DNA of 17,551 nucleotides from Entophlyctis helioformis (Eukaryota; Chytridiomycota; Chytridiomycetes; Chytridiales; Chytriomycetaceae): positions 1 to 17,551 of the forward strand of contig JAHLKH010000356.1 in assembly GCA_025526915.1 (NCBI GenBank), given 5' to 3'. The notes beneath the pieces were generated by a model. It saw nothing but the letters and a program-made list of their open reading frames with translations, made no database searches and was not told the origin of the DNA. Positions 1-8,250 of the stretch are shown here, one piece after another; positions within the stretch are counted from its first letter, which is position 1; each line of letters begins with the position of its first letter. Position numbers and translations under genes: made by a program.

Positions 1-19
1 GTTGTCTGCCGATGCCTTT

Positions 20-1969
20 CTAGCACGCCCTACGGTTGCATGAAGCGCACATTGACATTTTGAGTTGGACACCTGTATGCGTAGCCGATCCTGTATGGAA
101 GGCGGAGAAGGGAGGCATGGAAAACACACGAGGAATGCCTTGGTCTGGTCTTAATGTCTGTGGATCAATGGATGTTCCTGCTGTTGGCTCCTTGATCAAC
201 AGTGTCTGTTGCAGCAACGTTTGCCGAACCTGTCCATATACAATCGTCAGACATGTGGTTTGCATGCATTGTGATTCCTTTCTCACCCTGTGTTGAGCCA
301 TAAGCTTCAAAAGTTTCATCGTTCTTGACTGGATACGACACCATCTGCCTGAGAATTTCAGTCGTATCAGGGCATTTATATGCGATCCGTTTGCATCGTA
401 TGGATCCAGCATCCACAGAATGGACGTGATGCAGTTGCCCCCGAATTCGTTCAGCAGCAAGCACGATGCTGGTGAGGCAAAACACTCTGCTGGTAACGTC
501 TGTCATGCATGCGGTTGATGAGCACCAATGCGAGTTGGCCTGTCTGGATGGTGCACAGAACACAATACGCAACAAGAGATACAGCCAATCGAAACGGAAC
601 TGACTTTATCCTGCGCAGCATGCTTCAGGCCATTGTATGCTGCCAGGATCGCGCCACCAACATGCGCCCCCTCCTTCATCACAAGCCGCGACGGGTCTGC
701 AAAAAAGAGGTCCGCAGAGCAAAAGTCGACCACTGTCAACCGCGATTTGGTCAAAGCCTTGTCATTCTCTTAGTCCATCGTTTTGATCATCACAGAGTTG
801 TATGGCATGGCTCGCATCAAGAGCTGCCACGATAGCTTTTCGACTTACAGAGTCAGAGGCTGCAAAGATCACGTCAAAAACATAGAACACAAATGAGCGG
901 GCAGCTGCATCGGTGTTGTCTCCAAGACGGTTCCTTCGCGCCTGAATGCAAAGGTGTCGTCAGTTACCATATACCGAGTCTGGCATTTTCACATGCAAGG
1001 TGCAGTTCAGCCAAATCCATCCTACCGTTTGCAAGGCTCCATCGCAAGCCTGCAGATCACTCAAATGCACACTTGATTGACCCGTTATAGTTGGTCCTTC
1101 GGGGGTGTCCATGTTGACTGCGAGCCCTTCATTGGCCGGGTTCAGCAGATCACGCATCCAGTCGCCATACACTTCGCAAATTGTGAGCAAACCCCGGCAG
1201 ACGATTGTCACGGAGTTCAGCACCTCCTCTTTGGTCACACAGGTGAATACAGGCAATGCCCTCATAGCCACCAACAGCAGCAGGTTGCACACAAGTCTTG
1301 AACAGAACAGCACAGTGATGCAGAGCGAAAAGGATATCTTAATGAGACACTCAGCCGATCCAGTTGCTCTTGGCTGTCCAACAGGTGCCTGGCAACAAGT
1401 CGAAGCAAACCTAGATTGCATGAATATGCGCCGATGATGTTAGTATGAGAGATGCTTGTATCGGCACTCTGCTGGAGGTTGAGCAGCTGGAGGTTGAGCA
1501 TGTCATTATTCTACCTGGTGGGCTGTTGATGGCGGAAGCTCCTTCCAATGCAAACGTCTTGCCGCTTCCACTGCGACCCATGGTTAGAATCGAGATGTTG
1601 AAGCCATCAATGCAGGAGTCGACCAGCGGCTTGATTGAGGCGTTGAAAAGTGTGTCGATGTTCTCGGTTGCGTCGAGTACGTGGTCAAAGTGAAACGCGC
1701 GTTTTCTGGTTGACAGCCGCGTCAAACACACAGGGTCAGGTGCTTTCTTTGCTGGGTCGAGCCGCAGAGTGCGAAACCAACGACAGAGACCTTCCGCCTT
1801 TTGCCTCTTCGGCGATGGTGCATGTTTTGGCAAGCACGTCCACCGATACGGTCGGCTTGCTTTTCCCAGTTGACACGGATGGCTTGATGCGCAGAAACAC
1901 TTTTGCTTTGGAGAGCATGATTGCGGCCACGCGGAGAGACAGAGAGCGAATCTTCGGCCCGGTTCTCAT
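20..1969 (-). CDS. Divergent kinesin-like motor protein (multi-exon)
   Basis: Kinesins are microtubule ATPases, and motor-domain pieces appear in the right order on this strand. First comes a beta-1-like KAKVFLRIKP (from the ATG at 1918; an in-frame ATG at 1969 is the alternative start). Next are RKRAFHFDHVLD, the P-loop GRSGSGKT (about 1556-1579), ICEVYGDWMRDLLNP (alpha-2/3 region), a switch I-like NTDAAARSF (891-917), a switch II-like VVDFCSAD (about 710-727) and NEFGGNCITSILWMLDP near the motor end. Several introns separate the pieces; one is 57 nt (286 down to 230) and leaves the frame open. Two places need a one-base shift rather than an intron, near 1740-1790 and near 455. Canonical SSRSH and DLAGSE are not preserved, so ATPase cycling may be impaired. 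The gene may continue past the left edge. Family assignment is firm; exon borders and intactness are not. Confidence 0.72.
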
Positions 1970-1979
1970 ACCATTACCC

Positions 1980-2063
1980 CTGGTGGAATCGCTGTGATTG
2001 GTCAATCCTGGTGGAATCGCTATGATTGGTCGATCCTGGTGGAATCGCTCTGATTGGTCGATC
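1980..2063. repeat. Three 28-bp tandem units, each with a CCAAT box
   Basis: Three near-identical 28-bp units (1980-2007, 2008-2035, 2036-2063) differ at only a few bases. Each contains ATTGG (1997, 2025, 2053), which is CCAAT on the minus strand, at exactly 28-bp spacing. They lie just upstream of the likely kinesin start codons and between two divergent genes. A role as a CCAAT-binding (HAP/NF-Y type) promoter array is inferred. Confidence 0.75.
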
Positions 2064-2208
2064 TAGAGAGCCCTTGAGAAGTGCTGACACTGCGCGATGC
2101 GAGCACAGCAACGGCAGTGGTGCAGACAGCAGCGCCTGCTGTCTCGCTGGGCGGTGCGTGTGTGTCCTCCATGAATAAAGACGGGCGAATGCATAGTCAT
2201 GTGCAACG

Positions 2209-2240
<32 letters not shown>

Positions 2241-2388
2241 AGCATGCCATTCCACACACACACAGACCAGTGCTCCATGCATTGCTGCCAAACAATCAGA
2301 GCATGCCAATGCAAACAAACACCAGATCGCGACTTGCCACGACACACAACAACACGCAACAACAAACCAACAAGCACGCCCAACACAC
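2064..2388. promoter_or_regulatory. Intergenic region upstream of the FEN-like gene
   Basis: These 325 bp hold no gene I can support. They contain a (CT)14 tract at 2209-2236, and just before the ATG at 2389 an A/C-rich, G-poor stretch (about 2330-2388) that looks like a eukaryotic 5' leader. Open frames crossing it are interrupted by the low-complexity tract and show no recognisable domain. Promoter and leader function is inferred from position. Confidence 0.45.
2209..2236. repeat. (CT)14 microsatellite
   Basis: An uninterrupted run of fourteen CT dinucleotides lies about 150 bp upstream of the FEN-like start codon. On the other strand it is (GA)14. Confidence 0.9.
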
Positions 2389-4935
2389 ATGGGAGTCGTC
2401 GGCGCGACTCCTCCCATCGACACAGGAGGTGGTAGCAAAACCCTTGATCCCACAAACCCTCTCTCGGGTGCAATTCAGGTCGTGGTACAGCCCCCTCAAA
2501 CACTGCAGCAGCACAACACAGAGCGTCCGCCCATCCAATGCGTTGTGCATGTGGACGTTCTCAGTCTTTTTGCCGGCAATATCTACAAAGCAGCACCAAT
2601 ACTGCTGGCACAGCCAGAGGAAAACTGGACGCCGACACTCGAGCCGCTCATTGCCAGCCTCGCAGCATCGATTGGAAAGCTCCACACAGTCCGGCTCCAT
2701 GTCAATGGCTCGCTTCTCAACACCAATATCAAGGCTGTCCGCACTGAGCAGGCACGGGTAAATTTGGAAGCAGCATTGTCAATCCAGACAATGGTGGCCA
2801 AGCGAAAAGCAGACCAGAAAGGCAACAGGCTCACAAAGTATGCCACTTGCTGTTGTTGATTTGCATGCCGTGCTGACTGAGTGCCTTTCCAGGGACGAGA
2901 TCCAGTCACTCCAGTGGGTGTTTCCATTGACATACGAGCGTAAGGCGGCAATCTGTGGGGCCATTGGGGGTCTTCTTGGATACTTTGGGGAAGGGTCATC
3001 TGTGTGCCTTTGCAAGAATGAGGCGGATGTTTGCATTGCATGCCGCGTGTGTGAAGCAAGGTTGGTTTGTCTTCTGCATGCTTCTCCAATCCATGGCTCA
3101 CGCGCCTTTCTTGACAGCAATGTGCTGGTTGTCGTCATCAGTGGTGATACTGACCTCATCTTTCATTGTGCCGGCTATTGCCCTGTCCTGCTGCTGCAAA
3201 TGCGCGGCAGACAGATTGCGCGGATGAGATCGTACAACCACCCAGGTGTAGCATCTATTGCAGCCACCTTTGACTTGCCAGAGATTCTTGACATCTGCCA
3301 GTTGGCGGCAGCAGCAGCAAGAAATGACTATTTTCATTGTGATGAGATTGGTAAGTTGGCTTGCCTGCTTTGCAATTTTGGATGCCATGCGCTGCGACCT
3401 TGACTTACTCGTGATGCTGCAATGATGACTTGCAAGGGATCGTCACGGCTGCAAAGTGCATTATGGCATGCATTCGTTTTGAGGCAACATGGGCAGGGAT
3501 CACTGTCGCAGAGTTCTGTCAACGCCTGCAAGACCCAGACCTTGCCAGGATGTTTGTGGACGTCTTCAAGGCCTCATTTATGTCGCAGATGTACAAGATT
3601 GGCGGCAAGCCTCTTGCTCAATTGTTCAGCAATGCCTTTGTGGTGTTTCTCAACTGTGACGAAACTGGAGCAGATATTGGAGAGTTCACAGACCAAAGCC
3701 ATGGTTGTTATGGGGATGTTTTTGCTCAAATGATACCGCTGTAAGTCTTGCTTTGGATGCACTTGGACAGCATGGCATTGACATGAATGCATGCACCATC
3801 CAATGGCAACAGCAGGACTACCAACAGGACCGCCTCGGCTCGAAAAAAGTAGGTGTGCTTGTGATCTCTGGAGGATTCTCATGGCACTGACTCTGATGGA
3901 TGCCACTGGCAGATCTGCCTCTGCATGCACAGCCTACAGCAACTGCTGCTTCAGCCACACGGCACAGCAGCTGAAGGGTAATGCCAGTGGTGCGGTTTGG
4001 CACCTTACACGGGATGAAGTCATGGTGCTCACCAAGCACATTGTCAGCACAAGGCAACTGGACGACGTTTTTGTCATGCTCAATGGCTGCCGTGTCGTGT
4101 TTAGCTGTGTTCTCCGATGCACGGCAGACCTCCTCGCCGATGACATTCTCAACGGCCGCGACATCCTTGCTGATATCTGCGAGAATGCAAGCAAGCAGCT
4201 GCTGCAGGCTGTGCATGACTGGCGTATCGCTAAAGAAGCATATGCAAGGCTCAGTGCGGCTGGCAAGATTCTTTATCATGCATTGGTGGGTTTTGCGAGG
4301 CTTGGATGCGTGTCTTGGCTGTCCACTGCATGCTGTTGCTGATCTTCAATGCTGTCGGCTTGATCCATTACTGGGCGAGCAGAATGTGATAGCAAGACTG
4401 AATGAGCGGCTCAAGAAGTATCCAGGCTTGAAATGCGCATCTTTCAGGCGTCTAAAAACGCCAGGTTTGCTCTGCACGGGTTGACACAGTGCGACATTGT
4501 GTATTCACCACTGATCACGGCATTTGTGTGACAGTCAAGGGTAAAAAGACAAAGCAGCCGCTCAGAAGGAGCACACGGATTGCAACCCAGAAGCTGTTGC
4601 CAATATTCGCGAAATGGCCATAAAGACGCTCAATGCCCTGACAAACCCAACGGATGTCAGGCATGCTGATTTCCGAGCGTCAGAATTTGGCGAGTGTTAT
4701 GACCAAGCAAAGCAGATGCTGCAGTCAATTATCAATCAAGTACCGGTGCGTCTTTGCATTTGCTGGCTCTGTTTGCATGTGACAGCTTGCTGCGATTGCT
4801 TATCCTTCCACTCAACAGGCCGTCAAGCCACCAAAACCATGCAAGATGCTGCTGCCACCTCGAGCTGCAGATGATAGAGGCACAGATTGCGACAAGGTCT
4901 TTCACATTGGTGTGCTTCAAGACACAAGGACGACT
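2389..4935 (+). CDS. FEN1/XPG-like (PIN-fold) nuclease, N-terminal part of a possible composite gene
   Basis: My phase-consistent exon model is 2389-2837, 2893-3060, 3118-3350, 3437-3740, 3813-3848, 3913-4285, 4383-4464, 4558-4739 and 4819-4935. FEN/XPG enzymes cut branched DNA using two metal ions. The N-terminal motif is VHVDVLSLF (Asp56), followed by LHVNG (Asn106 where FEN1 has Asp86). Splicing 3061-3117 brings together NEADVCIA (Glu193, Asp195) and VVVISGDTDLIF (Asp216, Asp218). Splicing 3351-3436 gives ARNDYFHCDEIGIVTAAK, matching the FEN1 G-x-DY...GIG helix-two-turn-helix motif (Asp276). The remaining roughly 450 residues match nothing I recognise. The exons at 3813-3848 and 4383-4464 are the least certain. 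If the final donor (4936) were not used, the protein would end two codons later at a TGA. Phase and position suggest it is spliced on to the Fanzor-like exons from 8251. Family call is good; the full model is tentative. Confidence 0.68.
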
Positions 4936-4975
4936 GTGAGTTGAACTGCAGGCTTGTGATTGCGAGCATCTTGTG

Positions 4976-5195
4976 TGTAACGGATGCTTGGTCGCGGTCA
5001 CGTGATCCACGTGATCCACGTGATCCACGTGATCCACGTGATCCACGTGATCCACGTGACCGGACAGACATTGTCGGGCCGCACCGGCCGCTCTGGTTTC
5101 CCCCGTTCTTGCAGTCGTCTGCCCGCCGTTCCCCTGCGTGCATACTCACTGCCCCGAGACCAGCCGGCAAGTCCGCCTGGAGGCCCAGTGCTACA
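4976..5195 (+). repeat. LTR1 (220 bp; seven CACGTG units)
   Basis: It starts TGTAACGG and ends GCTACA. It is shorter than the other two LTRs because it has one copy, not two, of a roughly 50-bp block beginning TCGTCTGCC. Against that, it carries seven rather than four CACGTG units. Confidence 0.7.
4999..5058. promoter_or_regulatory. Array of seven CACGTG (E-box) sites at 9-bp period
   Basis: CACGTG starts at 4999, 5008, 5017, 5026, 5035, 5044 and 5053, with ATC between copies. CACGTG is the palindromic core bound by bHLH and bHLH-Zip factors such as Cbf1, Pho4 and USF. Placement near the LTR 5' end, where LTR promoters and enhancers sit, suggests a transcriptional enhancer; this is inferred. 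Confidence 0.75.
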
Positions 5196-6318
5196 GCAAG
5201 AACCCAACTTTTTTTTCGGTCGGGGCAGCATTGGTGAGCTTGGCTGGACATCCTCGCCGCCTCTGCTGCCTCGGCTGGAACCAGGGCCTGCTGGCGGTCG
5301 GCAGTCTTGCCACCCAGGCCCTGCGGAGTTGCGCCTCGAGTCTCGCACACTGGACGTCCTCGTCTCAACGCTCCTGTGCTCTCGCGGCATCCGCTTGTCG
5401 ACACTTGCCGCTGTGCACCAGCGCACTTTTTTTTCATGCGTCTTGGTCAGCAGCTGGCAGTGGGCAGTGTCGTCATCCACCCACCGGCTCTGGCATCCTA
5501 TGCCTCTTTACAGCCGCCTCACACTCGCCTTCCGTCGCATGGTTCGATATCTGCCGGCATCAGCTCGCTCGCCAGCATCAGCTCCACCTGCTTGTCACCG
5601 CATCTGCTTCTGGATATCGTCTCCAGGCATGCTCTGTGCCTCCTGTGAGAGGAGTTGGGGCGGGATCCACAGTCGATCACCACTTACACCCTCAACTGCA
5701 CTGCTGCAACTTTCGTCAGCTGCCACAACCACGCCGATCAGTCCTGTCCACATCTGGATCAGCACGTCAGTATCGGCATTCGCTTCAGCATGGCACGGCC
5801 TGCATCTGCCGCAGCTGCATTGTCCGCCATATCAACCACCACTGGATCGGCTTGTGCCTCGCTGCTTCTGCAGCACGATGTTCTCGTCGACGGGCGCGTT
5901 CATCACCTCGGCCTTGGCAGCATCAGCCGCCTCAGCCACCCAGCCGCCATTGGTCTCAGCATCAGCATCCATCGGCCACAGCCTGCAGACACCGGCCCCA
6001 GCACGTTGCACATCTGTAGCTCAGCATCAGCTCCTGGACCGGGTATCCAGGCCATGCTCGGTGCCTCTTGTGAGAGGAGTCTGGGGTGGGATCCCTTTTG
6101 GATCGCCACTTGAACCCACACTGCGTCCCTGACCAGCCATCAGCCGCCACCCTACACTGTACGGCTCTGACCACATTTGGATCAGCTTACACCAACACGG
6201 CCACGCACATCAGCTCGGTCACCACCGGCACGATCTCGCAGCTGCTGTCGCCTTTCCATCCTGATCGCTGCACCATCCGGCTTGTCCACCTGTTCATGTG
6301 TCTGTTGACCATGTTCAC
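5196..6318 (+). other. Internal region A of the LTR element
   Basis: About 1.1 kb with long open frames in several registers but no retroelement protein motif. Two sub-blocks (about 5560-5790 and 5990-6210) are diverged copies of each other, each holding GTGAGAGGAGT followed by a GGGATCC-type sequence and later ATCTGGATCAGC or ATTTGGATCAGC. The region ends abruptly at GTTCAC, directly joined to LTR2 without a polypurine tract, so it is 3'-truncated relative to internal B. Confidence 0.65.
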
Positions 6319-6585
6319 TGTAACGGATGCTCGGTCGCGGTCACGTGATCCACGTGATCCACGTGACCCACGTGACCGGACAGACATTGTCGGGCCGCAC
6401 CGGCCGCTCTGGTTTCCCCCGTTCTTGCAGTCGTCTGCCTGCCGTTCCCCTGCGTGCATACTCACTGCCCGAGACCAGGTCTGTGCTGCCTCCCAATGAA
6501 GTAGTCGTCTGCCCGCCGTTCCCCTGCGTGCATACTCACTGCCCCGAGACCAGCCGGCAAGTCCGCCTGGAGGCCCAGTGCTACA
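6319..6585 (+). repeat. LTR2 (267 bp, shared central LTR)
   Basis: It matches LTR3 with about one substitution and one single-base indel, and both carry the duplicated TCGTCTGCC block. LTR2 and LTR3 are therefore the natural 5' and 3' LTRs of the right-hand copy. Confidence 0.72.
6342..6374. promoter_or_regulatory. Four CACGTG sites in LTR2
   Basis: CACGTG starts at 6342, 6351, 6360 and 6369, again at 9-bp spacing. The last spacer is ACC instead of ATC. Confidence 0.75.
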
Positions 6586-7959
6586 GCAAGAACCCAACTT
6601 TTTTTTCGGTCGGGGCAGCATTGGTGAGCTTGGCTGGACATCCTCGCCGCCTCTGCTGCCTCGGCTGGAACCAGGGCCTGCTGGCGGTCGGCAGTCTTGC
6701 CACCCAGGCCCTGCGGAGTTGCGCCTCGAGTCTCGCACACTGGACGTCCTCGTCTCAACGCTCCTGTGCTCTCGCGGCATCCGCTTGTCGACACTTGCCG
6801 CTGTGCACCAGCGCACTTTTTTTTCATGTGTCTTGGTCAGCAGCTGGCAGTGGGCAGTGTCGTCATCCACCCACCGGCTCTGGCATCCTATGCCTCTTTA
6901 CAGCCGCCTCACACTCGCCTTCCGTCGCATGGTTCGATATCTGCCGGCATCAGCTCGCTCGCCAGCATCAGCTCCACCTGCTTGTCACCGCATCTGCTTC
7001 TGGATATCGTCTCCAGGCATGCTCTGTGCCTCCTGTGAGAGGAGTTGGGGCGGGATCCACAGTCGATCACCACTTACACCCTCAACTGCACTGCTGCAAC
7101 TTTCGTCAGCTGCCACAACCACGCCGATCAGTCCTGTCCACATCTGGATCAGCACGTCAGTATCGGCATTCGCTTCAGCATGGCACGGCCTGCATCTGCC
7201 GCAGCTGCATTGTCCGCCATATCAACCACCACTGGATCGGCTTGTGCCTCGCTGCTTCTGCAGCACGATGTTCTCGTCGACGGGCGCGTTCATCACCTCG
7301 GCCTTGGCAGCATCAGCCGCCTCAGCCACCCAGCCGCCATTGGTCTCAGCATCAGCATCCATCGGCCACAGCCTGCAGACACCGGCCCCAGCACGTTGCA
7401 CATCTGTAGCTCAGCATCAGCTCCTGGACCGGGTATCCAGGCCATGCTCGGTGCCTCTTGTGAGAGGAGTCTGGGGTGGGATCCCTTTTGGATCGCCACT
7501 TGAACCCACACTGCGTCCCTGACCAGCCATCAGCCGCCACCCTACACCGTACGGCTCTGACCACATTTGGATCAGCTTACACCAACACGGCCACACACGT
7601 CAGCTCGGTCACCACCGGCACGATCTCGCAGCTGCTGTTGCCTTTCCATCCTGATCGCCGCACCATCCGGCTTGTCCACCTGTTCATGTGTCTGTTGACC
7701 ATGTTCACCCTCTCGGCCCCGATCTGTCCACCTCTCCATCTCTTCCCCTCCATCCAATCCATCTCTCCATCTCTTCCCCTTCCATCCACTCCATCTCTCT
7801 CTCTCCTTGTTGCTCTGTGCGCACGGTTCCCCGTCCTGTGTCCTTCGCGTCCATTGTTGCCCACACCTCTGCTTCTTGTGTGTGCAACGCCCATGCATCC
7901 TCTTAGTCGCTGTTCATCCACTCTTCTTTCTTATGAGTGGCTGTCTACGCTGGGGGGAG
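6586..7959 (+). other. Internal region B of the LTR element, with pyrimidine-rich 3' part and polypurine tract
   Basis: Positions 6586-7708 nearly duplicate internal A. From 7709 to about 7850 the plus strand is strongly pyrimidine-rich with repeated CCATCTCT/TCCATCC words. The stretch to 7951 has no feature I can name. GGGGGGAG at 7952-7959 sits directly against LTR3 and is the expected primer for plus-strand DNA synthesis. No protein domain is visible. Confidence 0.65.
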
Positions 7960-8227
7960 TGTAACGGATGCTCGGTCGCGGTCACGTGATCCACGTGATC
8001 CACGTGACCCACGTGACCGGACAGACATTGTCGGGCCGCACCGGCCGCTCTGGTTTCCCCCGTTCTTGCAGTCGTCTGCCCGCCGTTCCCCTGCGTGCAT
8101 ACTCACTGCCCCGAGACCAGGTCTGTGCTGCCTCCCAATGAAGTAGTCGTCTGCCCGCCGTTCCCCTGCGTGCATACTCACTGCCCCGAGACCAGCCGGC
8201 AAGTCCGCCTGGAGGCCCAGTGCTACA
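7960..8227 (+). repeat. LTR3 (268 bp, 3' LTR)
   Basis: It begins TGTAACGG right after the polypurine tract and ends GCTACA. Homology with LTR1 and LTR2 stops at 8227, which fixes the boundary. The next 23 bp lead into the acceptor of the Fanzor-side exon. Confidence 0.74.
7983..8015. promoter_or_regulatory. Four CACGTG sites in LTR3
   Basis: CACGTG starts at 7983, 7992, 8001 and 8010. This array lies about 240 bp upstream of the Fanzor-side exon and could act on it, although that is speculation. Confidence 0.72.
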
Positions 8228-8250
8228 CATATGCACCGCTGCCACTCAAG

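Larger units (their letters stand above)
4976..8227 (+). mobile_element. Tandem pair of non-autonomous LTR-retrotransposon-like elements sharing a central LTR
   Basis: The layout is LTR1 (4976-5195), internal A (5196-6318), LTR2 (6319-6585), internal B (6586-7959), LTR3 (7960-8227). Each LTR begins TGTAACGG and ends GCTACA, the usual TG...CA form. A polypurine tract GGGGGGAG (7952-7959) abuts LTR3, so the element points to the right. Internal A and the first 1123 bp of internal B differ by only about six substitutions, so the duplication is recent. Internal A lacks the last 251 bp of internal B, including the polypurine tract. I see no gag, protease, reverse transcriptase or integrase motifs, which fits a TRIM/LARD-like passenger. 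The flanks (TTGTG on the left, CATAT on the right) do not match as a target-site duplication, and I found no tRNA primer site after the LTRs. Confidence 0.72.

Noticed and set aside
2081..2761. A 226-codon plus-strand frame overlapping the FEN-like start
   Set aside because: It runs through the CT tract as Leu-Ser repeats and is out of frame with the XPG motifs.
4448..4498. Alternative FEN exon reading NARFALHGLTQCDI
   Set aside because: It needs either a 29-nt intron or skipping of 4383-4447. The model with exon 4383-4464 and intron 4465-4557 keeps phase with normal intron sizes, though this is not certain.
4999..5058. CRISPR-like or other spacer array
   Set aside because: The period is 9 bp with no unique spacers, and the context is eukaryotic LTR sequence.
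4984..6132. Long open frames starting with HVIHVIHV or RDPRDPRDP repeats, again at 6327 and in the minus frames
   Set aside because: These are translations of the 9-bp CACGTGATC array and LTR interior. They occur in several registers at once and match no retroelement protein.
4966..8235. Target-site duplication and tRNA primer-binding site for the LTR array
   Set aside because: Flanks TTGTG and CATAT do not match, and the bases after LTR1 and LTR2 (GCAAGAACCC) do not start with the expected TGG.
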